In this document: positions 28,489-37,018 of the stretch, piece by piece
Layout of the letters: each line of letters starts with the position of its first letter
Numbering within the stretch: the first letter of the stretch is position 1
NCBI GenBank assembly: GCA_001312405.1
Contig: BBDR01000023.1
Coordinates: forward strand, 1-64,000
DNA length: 64,000 nucleotides
Source: Clostridium sp. NkU-1
Lineage (GTDB): Bacteria; Bacillota_A; Clostridia; Lachnospirales; Lachnospiraceae
Direction of reading: 5' to 3'
Notes under the pieces: generated by a model
The model's input: only the letters and a program-made list of their open reading frames with translations
The model's database searches: none
Told to the model about the DNA's origin: nothing
Made by a program: the position numbers and the translations under genes

Positions 28489-28636
28489 CATGTACAATAA
28501 TAGAGATGACAGAAGAAGGGGCCAATGGACCCCTATTTTGATGATTTTGGCTATCTGGAGGCGGACTGGAAACAGGAAGGGAAAGCAGCCGGAGGGCGCA
28601 GCGAACGATAACCAGATTGCAGAAAGGGAATTTAAG

Positions 28637-30276
28637 ATGATTAGTGCACATAACGTAACATTAAGACTCGGGAAGAAGGCATTGTTTGAAGAGGTGAACA
28701 TTAAGTTTACCGAAGGCAACTGCTACGGGATGATCGGCGCCAACGGCGCGGGAAAGTCCACCTTCCTTAAAATACTTTCCGGTGAATTGGAGCCTACAAA
28801 CGGCGATATCGTCATAACGCCGGGACAGAGGCTTTCCTTTTTAAAACAGGACCACTTTAAATACGATGGCTTCCAGGTGCTTGACACCGTTATCATGGGA
28901 AATGCCAGACTTTATGAGATCATGAAAGAAAAGATGCCATCTACATGAAAGAAGATTTCACCGATGAAGACGGCATCAAGGCAGCGGATCTGGAAGGTGA
29001 ATTTGCTACCATGAACGGCTGGGAGGCAGAATCCGATGCGGCGAACCTCTTAAACGGCCTTGGAATCGAGACAGATCTTCATTACAAACAAATGAGTGAA
29101 TTAAACGGTGCAGAAAAGGTTAAGGTGCTTCTTGCCCAGGCTCTGTTCGGAAATCCGGACATTCTGCTTCTTGACGAGCCTACCAACCACCTGGATTTGG
29201 ATGCCATCGCATGGCTTGAGGAATTCCTCATTAACTTTGAAAATACGGTTATCGTGGTTTCCCATGACCGTTACTTCTTAAATAAAGTCTGCACTCATAT
29301 CGCGGACATTGACTACGGAAAAATCCAGCTTTATGCAGGTAACTATGATTTCTGGTATGAGTCCAGCCAGCTTATGGTAAAGCAGATGAAGGAAGCCAAC
29401 CGGAAAAAGGAAGAAAAGATCAAGGAGCTCCAGGAATTTATCCAGCGTTTCTCCGCCAATGCTTCCAAATCCAAGCAGGCGACTTCCAGAAAGAGGGCAC
29501 TGGAGAAGATCGAACTGGATGACATCAAACCATCCAGCAGGAAATATCCATACATTGATTTCCGTCCGGCCCGTGAGATCGGCAATGAGGTTTTAAGTGT
29601 TAATAATTTATCAAAAACCATTGACGGAGTAAAGGTTTTAGACAATATCTCCTTTACCTTAACCCGTGAGGATAAGGTTGCCTTAGTGGGACCCAATGAG
29701 ATGGCAAAGACCGTTCTGTTCAAGATTCTTGCAGGAGAAATGGAGCCGGATGAGGGCGATTACAAATGGGGCCTTACCACCAGTCAGTGCTTTTTCCCGA
29801 AGGACAACACAGCGGAGTTTGATAACGATGACACCATCGTTGACTGGCTGACCCAGTATTCTCCGGAAAAGGAAGCCACCTATGTGCGCGGATTCCTTGG
29901 CCGTATGCTGTTTGCCGGAGAGGATGGAGTGAAAAAGGTACGGGTATTGTCCGGTGGAGAAAAGGTGCGCTGCATGCTTTCCAAGCTGATGATTTCCGGC
30001 GCTAATGTGCTGATGCTTGACGAGCCTACGGACCATCTGGATATGGAGTCTATCACAGCCCTTAACAATGGTCTGGTAAAATTCCAGGGAGTTCTGATTT
30101 TCTCCTCCCGTGACCATCAGATCGTTGAAACAACGGCTAACCGCATTATGGAGATCGTAAACGGACAGCTGATCGATAAGATCACCACCTATGACGAGTA
30201 CCTGGCAAGTGATGAAATGGCTCGTAAGAGACAGGTATTTACCTTAACGGAAGAACAGGTCGAAGAGAACGAATAG
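28637..30276 (+). CDS. ABC-F ATPase of the YkpA/YbiT type, frameshifted
   Basis: Corrected length is 546 residues with two ATPase domains. Domain 1: Walker A GANGAGKSTFLK, Walker B ILLLDEPTNHLDLD, H-loop VSHDRYF. Domain 2: degenerate Walker A GPNEMAKTVLFK, signature LSGGEKVRCML, Walker B VLMLDEPTDHLD. A charged linker sits between them. One G is missing near 28932 (EKDAIYMKEDF). The altered second Walker A and the first signature (LNGAEKVKVL) are typical of YkpA-like proteins. The H-loop of domain 2 reads SSRDHQ, with Arg for His. No membrane segments; ABC-F proteins act on ribosomes. ATG 28637 follows AAGGGAATTTAAG. Confidence 0.9.
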
Positions 30277-30294
30277 CAGAAATAAATATTTAGG

Positions 30295-30354
30295 CAGACG
30301 CCGCAGTTTTGGCAGGAGAAATATCAGGCCGGAACTTGGGCGTCTGTTTTTTTT
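30295..30354 (+). terminator. Terminator of the YkpA-like gene
   Basis: CAGACGCC (30295-30302) pairs with GGCGTCTG (30339-30346), followed by eight T. Confidence 0.85.
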
Positions 30355-30444
30355 GCCTGGAATAGAAAGTGCCGGTGTTTGCCGGTTTTTCGGGAATTAT
30401 TGCGTATTTTTTCCTCATGACGTATAATCAGACTTGGAAAGGAG

Positions 30445-31220
30445 GTGAAAATCATTGATACCATAGATTATTATGCCTATGCGTCCTCTATGAGAGACTG
30501 GAATCCCCAGTTTAAGGCGGTGACGGCGGTGGCTTCCCTGCTCTTTTGTATCGGGGCAAATGACAGAAAGGTGTCGGTACTGGTGCTTTTGACCATGGCC
30601 GCAGTCACCATACTGGCAGGCGGGATTCCCTGGAAGAATTATTTGGGCCTGCTTAAGATCCCTCTTGCATTTCTCTTTTTGGGGACAGCGGCCATTGTCA
30701 TTGACCTGTCGCCGGTGCCCCATGGACGGGTGCTTGCTTCTGTTCATGGGGTTTACCTGTATCTGACGGAAGGCGGGCCGGAGCTGGCCCTGGGACTGAT
30801 CTTAAAGGCGCTGGCAGCCTTAAGCGCCATGTACATGCTGGTGCTTTCCACTCCTGCAAGTGAGATCATCTGTGTATTCCGAAGGCTTCATGTTCCCAAA
30901 ATAATTTTGGAGCTGATGAACATGATTTACCGGTTCATTTTCGTGATGATGGATACCCAGTGTTATATGAAGCAGGCAGCCGAGTCAAGGCTTGGTTACT
31001 GCGATTTTAAGACCTCCTGCCGCTCCTTTGGAAATACGGCTGGAAATCTGTTCGTTGTTTCCTTAAAAAAAAGGCCAATATCTATTATGATGCGCTTACC
31101 GCCCGCTGCTATGACGGGGAACTTTTGTTTCTGGAGGAGGAAAAGAAGGTAAAGGGGTGGCAGCTTTGGACTGCAGCCGGTTATTTTCTGATCCTGGTAT
31201 GGGTGCGTCTGCTGGTTTAA
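30445..31220 (+). CDS. cbiQ: Cobalt ECF transporter transmembrane protein CbiQ, frameshifted
   Basis: About 258 residues after correction. Four to five membrane segments, plus the coupling-helix region (SSMRDWNPQFKAVTAVASLL; LHVPKIILELMNMIYRFIFV). A8 at 31065-31072 breaks the frame; A9 (or A6) restores ANIYYDALTARCYDGELLFL and a final TM ending VWVRLLV. The start is uncertain: GTG 30445 overlaps the strong AAGGAGG, so translation may begin at ATT 30454. CbiQ is the membrane scaffold of the cobalt ECF importer. The ATPase follows and the CbiMN part lies beyond the riboswitch. Confidence 0.88.
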
Positions 31221-31259
31221 TTGTGTGGCAGAGATTACAGACGAAGGAGGTGCGGGAAG

Positions 31260-32096
31260 ATGGAGGAAATTCTTTTGCAGGCAGAAAACCTGTGCTATTC
31301 TTATGGACAGGGAAAACAGGTGTTAAGGGAAATCAATATTACCGTAAGAAAAAGAGAAAAAATCGTTGTTCTCGGTTCTAACGGTGCGGGAAAATCCACC
31401 TGCTTTCTCAATTTAAACGGGGTATACTGTCCGGATTCCGGAAGAATCCTTTACCGCGGGAAAGAAATAGGGAAAAAGGATTTAAATGAGCTGAGAAAAA
31501 ATGTGGGTATCGTTTTTCAGGATGCGGACAACCAGATCATCGCTTCTACGGTCTTTGCAGAGGTATCCTTTGGCCCTATGAATCTAAAGCTTCCAAGAGA
31601 GGAAGTGAAGAAACGGGTGGAGGATGCCCTGGAATACATGAATTTAAGTTCCATGAGGGACAGGCCGCCTCATTATTTAAGCGGAGGAGAGAAAAAGCGG
31701 GTCAGCATAGCGGATATCATTGCCATGGAATCCGAGGTGATCATATTCGATGAGCCTACGGCCTCCCTGGATCCGGTCAATGTGGAAATGCTGGAAGGGG
31801 TTCTGGATAAGATGAATGAAATGGGGAAAACTCTTCTGATTTCCACCCATGATGTGGATTTCGCATACCGTTTTGCAGACAGGGCGGTGATTTTTGCCGG
31901 TGGCCGCATTATTGCCGATGGGCCGGTGAGAGAAGTGTTTGAAGATGAGGATGTATTAAGTCAGGCCAATTTAAAAAGGCCCATCCTCCTGGAGGTTTAT
32001 AACAGTCTGGTGAGGCACCGCATTTTAGCAGCAGGCGGGAGCTCTCCTAAAGATGCCGGAGAGCTGGAAATGCTCTTGGAGGCACAAAGAAATTGA
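31260..32096 (+). CDS. cbiO: Cobalt ECF transporter ATPase CbiO
   Basis: 278 residues starting at ATG 31260, nine bases after AAGGAGG. Walker A is GSNGAGKSTCFL; Q-loop VFQDADNQIIASTV; signature LSGGEKKRVSIADI; Walker B VIIFDEPTASLDP; H-loop STHDVDFAYRF. The YSYGQGKQVLREINITVRK N-terminus is typical of ECF A-components. It energises cobalt (or nickel) uptake through CbiQ. It ends 40-odd bases before the cobalamin riboswitch. Confidence 0.92.
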   Translation: MEEILLQAENLCYSYGQGKQVLREINITVRKREKIVVLGSNGAGKSTCFLNLNGVYCPDSGRILYRGKEIGKKDLNELRKNVGIVFQDADNQIIASTVFAEVSFGPMNLKLPREEVKKRVEDALEYMNLSSMRDRPPHYLSGGEKKRVSIADIIAMESEVIIFDEPTASLDPVNVEMLEGVLDKMNEMGKTLLISTHDVDFAYRFADRAVIFAGGRIIADGPVREVFEDEDVLSQANLKRPILLEVYNSLVRHRILAAGGSSPKDAGELEMLLEAQRN

Positions 32097-32134
32097 CAGA
32101 AAGCTATTAAACAGCTACAATACAAAAGTATTAT

Positions 32135-32295
32135 GTGAAAGGTGCCTGTGAAAATTCTCCGCAGGATAATAGGGAAAAGGGTGTAAATCCCTTACGGTCC
32201 CGCCGCTGTAAGTGGGGAGCAGGGCTCAATAAATCACTGGGAAACCGGGAAGAGGAGCTGCTGTGTTGATGCACGAGTCAGAAGACCTGCCTTTC
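32135..32295 (+). promoter_or_regulatory. Cobalamin (B12) riboswitch
   Basis: The conserved blocks appear in order: GGTGCC (32141), TAGGGAA-type block, GGTGTAAATCCC, CCCGCCGCTGTAAG, a CACTGGGAAACCGGGAAG box and AGTCAGAAGACCTGCC ending at 32292. Downstream, GCATCCGGT/ACCGGATGC (32385-32413) followed by CTTTTTG at 32422 may be the expression-platform hairpin. Adenosylcobalamin binding would switch off cbiMN when B12 is sufficient. Confidence 0.93.
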
Positions 32296-32567
32296 ATAAG
32301 GAAGTTCGATTTGCCTTTGGCTCATCGAACGGCTGATTTACGAAATTCAGGCTGCGCCTTTATTAAGTAAATTATGCCTGCGATGCATCCGGTTACGAGC
32401 GATGACCGGATGCCGGGAAGTCTTTTTGTTGTACAAAGATTTGCCTCGTAAGCGCCGGTCTGATGTGTGGGAATCATCGGAATTTGGTGCTTATTTTATT
32501 GGAACACCCTTCGGGTATACCTTTACACCTGATAAAGCTGGGTGGGAAAACAGAAAGGAGAATGAAA

Positions 32568-33318
32568 ATGAGTAAGAAAGAAAAAAAGAGTCATGAAACT
32601 TGTCGTCGCATTTGCCCTGGCCTTTGGAATTGTTCCAAGCGCCTATGGAATGCATATTATGGAGGGGTACCTTCCTGTGGGATACTGTATCGCCTGGGGA
32701 GCCGTCTGTCTGCCGTTTCTGGCAGCAGGATTTTTCTCCATCAGGAAGAGGCTTCAGGAGAACCGGAAGACCATCACCATACTGGCCATGTCGGGAGCCT
32801 TTATTTTTGTCATATCATCCTTAAAGATCCCGTCCGTAACAGGAAGCTGTTCCCATATGACAGGAACCGGCCTTGGAGCCATTTTATTCGGGCCGTCAGC
32901 GGTCAGCATCCTAGGAATGATCGTACTGATTTTTCAGGCCATATTACTGGCTCACGGCGGTCTTACATCGCTGGGTGCCAATACCTTTTCCATGGCAATT
33001 GCAGGTCCTTTCGTGTCTTTTGGAATTTATAAATTATTAAAAATGCTGAAGGTAAACAAAATGGTCAGCATTTTCCTGGCAGCGATGATCGGTGACCTGT
33101 TTACATATTGTGTGACCAGCATTCAGCTTGCGCTGGCTTACCCGTCGGAGACAGGCGGCGTCTTTGCTTCTGCTGTTAAATTTTTAGGGGTATTCGCACC
33201 GACTCAGCTTCCCCTTGCAATTATTGAGGGAATCCTTACCACAGTGATCATTATCACCCTTGAAACTTATGCCCTTCCGGAGCTGAAAGCAGTTGGATTT
33301 TCAAAGGAGGTTCAGTAA
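32568..33318 (+). CDS. cbiM: Cobalt ECF transporter substrate-capture protein CbiM, frameshifted at its start
   Basis: Corrected length is 249 residues. A7 at 32581-32587 should be A6, giving MSKKEKRVMKLVVAFALAFG; the intact frame alone begins at ATG 32593. The processed N-terminus MHIMEGYLP, with the Met-His metal-binding pair, is the CbiM hallmark. Six to seven membrane segments follow, and MSGAFIFVISSLKIPSVTGS is conserved. The ribosome binding site AAAGGAG is at 32554-32560. It binds Co2+ at the N-terminal amine and His, and works with CbiN, CbiQ and CbiO. Confidence 0.93.
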
Positions 33319-33319
33319 T

Positions 33320-33652
33320 ATGACCAGTAAAAATAAAAAGATCGTAGTAACTCTCCTGATTTTAGCCTTTCTGATTGCAGCGGTCCCCCTCTTTGCATTA
33401 AAGGGAGCCGAATTCGGCGGTTCTGATGATGCAGGAAGCCAGATGATATCGGAGATCCAGGGAAGGTCATATGAGCCATGGTTTACGCCGGTGATGGAAA
33501 CCTTCATCGACGGAGAGCTTCCCGGAGAAGTGGAAAGTCTGCTCTTTTGTATCCAGACCGGTATCGGGGTAGGCATCCTGGCCTTTTTTATGGGACGGTT
33601 CGTGGAACGGAAAAAGTGGCAGGAAAAAGGGAAATCGGTTATGAGCAGGTAG
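33320..33652 (+). CDS. cbiN: Cobalt transport protein CbiN
   Basis: 110 residues. TM1 is at residues ~8-27 (VVTLLILAFLIAAVPLFAL). An extracytoplasmic loop follows with FGGSDDAGSQMISEI and YEPWFTPV, both CbiN signatures, then TM2 ESLLFCIQTGIGVGILAFFM. It starts two bases after the cbiM stop with AAAGGAGG upstream. Auxiliary subunit needed for metal loading of CbiM. Confidence 0.9.
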   Translation: MTSKNKKIVVTLLILAFLIAAVPLFALKGAEFGGSDDAGSQMISEIQGRSYEPWFTPVMETFIDGELPGEVESLLFCIQTGIGVGILAFFMGRFVERKKWQEKGKSVMSR

Positions 33653-33698
33653 CGAGGCGGATTGCGAATATCCGCTTGACCAGGATAAGAACCTGATT

Positions 33699-33738
33699 GA
33701 GGGTGTCTCAGAGGAAAAATCGTCTTTGAGGCACCCTC
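33699..33738 (+). terminator. Terminator of cbiMN
   Basis: GAGGGTGTCTCAGAG pairs with CTTTGAGGCACCCTC (33724-33738) with a small mismatch, followed by TTCC. Confidence 0.65.
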
Positions 33739-33804
33739 TTCCACCAGATTCTTAAGATCTTTTCCAGGGCAACCCGCACTGAAATTTCCTGATTGCAATA
33801 TTTA

Positions 33805-34290
33805 TTATGTAAGCATTTCATTTACATTAATAATTGCGCCCAATATATTGGAATCATTGTTATAGTTACATTTATCAATTCTAGTCGTTATAAATCCTTG
33901 GTCTCCCAAATAGCTTTTGCATATGCTTTTAAACTTTTCTTTGACAGCTTCGATAAACCAGGCTTCTTCTGATATTCCTCCATCGCTTCCTTGGCTGTTT
34001 TGTCTCCCTTTAAATATTTATCACATACTTCGCTCCCATAGATCGCTTTATCTTCCGAGGTTATCTTATTATTATAAATTTCAATTAAAGCTGTCATTGA
34101 GGAATCATTTCCTTGCTGGTCAATTTTTCCAGTCTTAAAATTCATAAATGACAGGCTGTGAAATTCTCCTGCATAGCCATCCTTACCATAAACACCCACC
34201 GGTGCCTGTTCCGATCATTAAAAATGCAGAAGAGCTGCTTCCTTTTGCATTACCCATTTTAAATTCACAAAGGCCGGTAAATAAATTCAT
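33805..34290 (-). pseudogene. Decayed ROK-family sugar kinase
   Basis: On the minus strand pieces of a ROK kinase appear in order: [20 protein letters not shown], then after a one-base shift [39 protein letters not shown] and TAKEAMEEY. After a second shift GGISEEAWFIEAVKEKFKS and NNDSNILGAIINVNEMLT run to TAA 33805-33807. The N-terminal half, part of the glycine-rich loop and the stretch between EEY and GGIS are missing, so real deletions have occurred, not just one-base errors. It lies between cbiN and xthA and contrasts with the intact genes around it. Confidence 0.7.
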
Positions 34291-34351
34291 CCCTTTCTTA
34301 TTCTACGGGAAAATGATATACTATTTCTATCTTTTATCAGAGGTGAAAAAA

Positions 34352-35108
34352 ATGAAAAAAATGATTTCTTGGAATGTAAACGGCCTTCGCGCCTGCGTGG
34401 AAAAGGGCTTTTTGGATTATTTTAACGAAGTGGATGCGGATGTATTCTGTATCCAGGAAAGCAAGCTTCAAAAGGGACAGATCGACCTTGATCTTCCCGG
34501 ATATCATCAGTACTGGAATTATGCGGAAAAGAAAGGCTATTCCGGGACTGCCATATTTACGAAGGAGGAGCCTTTGTCAGTGGATTATGGAATCGGCGCA
34601 GAGGAGCATGACAGGGAAGGCCGGGTGATCACAGCCGAATTTCCGGAATACTATGTGGTTACCTGCTATACCCCCAATTCCCAGAATGAACTGGCCCGTC
34701 TGCCTTACCGGATGACCTGGGAGGAGGCATTCCTTGCCTATTTAAAAGGGCTGGAGGAGAGAAAACCGGTAATTTTCTGCGGTGATTTAAATGTGGCCCA
34801 TAAGGAAATCGATTTAAAAAAATCCTAAGACCAACCGGAAAAATGCAGGCTTTACCGATGAAGAAAGGGAGAAATTTACCGTTCTTCTGGAAAACGGATT
34901 TATTGATACGTACCGTTATTTCTATCCGGAGCAGGAAGGCATATACTCCTGGTGGTCTTACCGGTTCAGTGCCAGACAGAAAAATGCAGGCTGGCGCATT
35001 GACTATTTCTGCGTTTCAGAAAGCTTAAAGGACAGGCTTTTAAGCGCGGACATCCATACCCAGGTCTTAGGCTCCGACCACTGCCCTGTGGAGCTTGTGA
35101 TCCGATAG
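34352..35108 (+). CDS. xth: Exodeoxyribonuclease III / AP endonuclease, frameshifted
   Basis: Corrected length is 251 residues. [58 protein letters not shown] and the terminal GSDHCPVEL carry the conserved Asn, Glu, Tyr, Asp and His residues of the exonuclease III family. A7 at 34816-34822 should be A6 ([20 protein letters not shown]). ATG 34352 follows AGAGGTG. Repairs abasic DNA in the cytoplasm. It appears to share a transcript with the ABC-F gene 30 bases downstream. Confidence 0.93.
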
Positions 35109-35138
35109 AGAGAACCAGACAGGAGAGAACGATAAGGA

Positions 35139-36953
35139 ATGAATTTACTGACCATTGAACATTTAACTAAATCATATACGGAACGTCTGCTTTTTGACGA
35201 TACCAGCTTCAGCATCAATGAAGGAGAAAAGATCGGGCTGATCGGCATTAACGGAACAGGAAAATCCACATTGCTTAGGATCGTGGCAGGTCTTGAGGAG
35301 CCGGATCAGGGGACCGTGGTAAAGGGGAGGAATTTAGATATCCGTTTTCTGTCCCAGAATCCAGTGTTTCATGAAGGCGATACCATTTTAGAGAGCATTG
35401 TCCGGGACAATGAAGGGCATGAGCACGTCTGGGACCTGGAAAGCCAGGCAAAGGCTATGCTGACCAGACTGGGATTTGCGGACTTTGATTCCAAGGTGGA
35501 GACCCTGTCAGGGGGACAGAGAAAACGGGTGGCATTAGTCAGTGTCCTCCTTGGGAATAACGACTTACTGGTCCTTGACGAGCCTACCAACCACCTGGAC
35601 AGCAGTATGGCGGAATGGCTTGAAGATTATCTGAGGCGCTTTCGAGGGGCGCTTTTAATGGTGACCCATGACCGGTACTTTTTAGACAGCGTGACCAACC
35701 GGATTGTGGAGCTTGATAAGGGGAAGCTTTATAACTATCAGGAGAATTATGAAGGCTATCTAAAGCTGAAGGCAGAGCGTATGGACATGGAAGCGGCCAC
35801 AGAGCGGAAGCGGCAGTCTCTTCTTAAGGTGGAGCTTGAATGGATGCAGCGGGGAGCCAGGGCCCGTTCTACCAAGCAGAAGGCCCATATCCAGCGTTAT
35901 GAGGCCCTTCGTGACCAGAAGGGAATTGAGATCGATCAGACGGTGGAACTGGATTCCGTTTCAAGCCGCCTGGGGCGTACCACGGTGGAGCTTAATGATA
36001 TCACCAAAGCCTTTGGGGAAAAGGTGCTGATGAAGGACTTTTCCTATATTTTCTTAAAAAAATGACCGCATCGGCATCATTGGACCTAACGGAAGCGGTA
36101 AATCCACCTTGATGAAGATCATTGCAGGGTGGCTGGATCCTGACGCCGGAACGGTCACCATAGGGCAGACCGTAAAAATGGGATATTTTTCACAGGAAAG
36201 CGAAGACATGGATGGCAGCGTAAAGGTCATTGACTATATCCGGGACGTGGCGGAGTACGTAAAAACAAAGGATGGAAGCATCAGCGCTTCTCAGATGCTG
36301 GAACGCTTTCTGTTTCCTTCAAGCGTCCAGTACACCACTGTCAGCAAGCTGTCCGGCGGGGAGAAAAGAAGGCTTTATCTGCTCCGGATCCTGATGGAAG
36401 CGCCCAATGTGCTTTTGCTTGACGAGCCGACCAATGATCTGGATATTCAGACTTTGACTATTTTAGAGGATTATCTTGACAGCTTCCAGGGGATTGTGGT
36501 AACGGTTTCCCATGACCGCTATTTTCTGGACCGGGTGGTACGCCGGATCTTTGCCTTTGAGGGACAGGGTCAGGTGGCCCAGTATGAGGGTGGCTTTACC
36601 GATTATCAGGCGGCTTTTCAGGAGAAATATCCGGAAGCCTTCCAGGCCAGGATGAGGAATTTTCAAAAAGTCCGGAGGCTTCTGAGAAAAAGGGCAAGGA
36701 AAAACCAAAGGGAGAGCGGAAGCTTAAATTCTCCTTTAAGGAACAGAGAGAATGGGAAACCATTGAAGAAGATCTGGCGGCTCTGGAAGAGAAGATCGAG
36801 GCTCTGGACAAGCAGATGGGAGAAGCTGCCAGCGATTACAGCAGGCTGAATGCGCTGATGGAGGAAAAGACAGAGCAGGAAAGGCTGCTGGAGGAGAAGA
36901 TGGAGCGGTGGATGTATTTAAACGACCTGGCAGAACAGATTGAGAATCAATAA
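35139..36953 (+). CDS. ABC-F ATPase with C-terminal coiled coil (Uup-like), two frame breaks
   Basis: Corrected length is 604 residues. Domain 1: GINGTGKSTLLR, LSGGQRKRVALV, LLVLDEPTNHLD. Domain 2: GPNGSGKSTLMK, LSGGEKRRLYLL, VLLLDEPTNDLD. The C-terminal ~75 residues are a charged coiled coil (EEDLAALEEKIEALDKQMGE), as in Uup. A7 at 36056-36062 should be A6. A base is missing near 36650, after which SKSPEASEKKGKEKPKGERK follows. No membrane segments; ABC-F proteins bind ribosomes or nucleic acid. The ATG at 35139 follows GGAGAGAACGATAAGG. Confidence 0.92.
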
Positions 36954-37018
36954 GAATCACAGTAAAAGGAGCAGAAGCTAACCCGGAATCGGATCAAGAG
37001 ACGGAGGAGACAAGCGAT

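Noticed and set aside
28637..30276. Degenerate second Walker A (GPNEMAK) and odd first signature as novel inactivation
   Set aside because: Bacillus YkpA-type ABC-F proteins show the same substitutions at these positions, so it is a subfamily trait.
32463..33032. 190-codon frame overlapping the start of cbiM
   Set aside because: Only its MSKKEK part is real, as the frameshifted N-terminus of CbiM; the rest is the wrong frame of cbiM and lacks protein-like composition.
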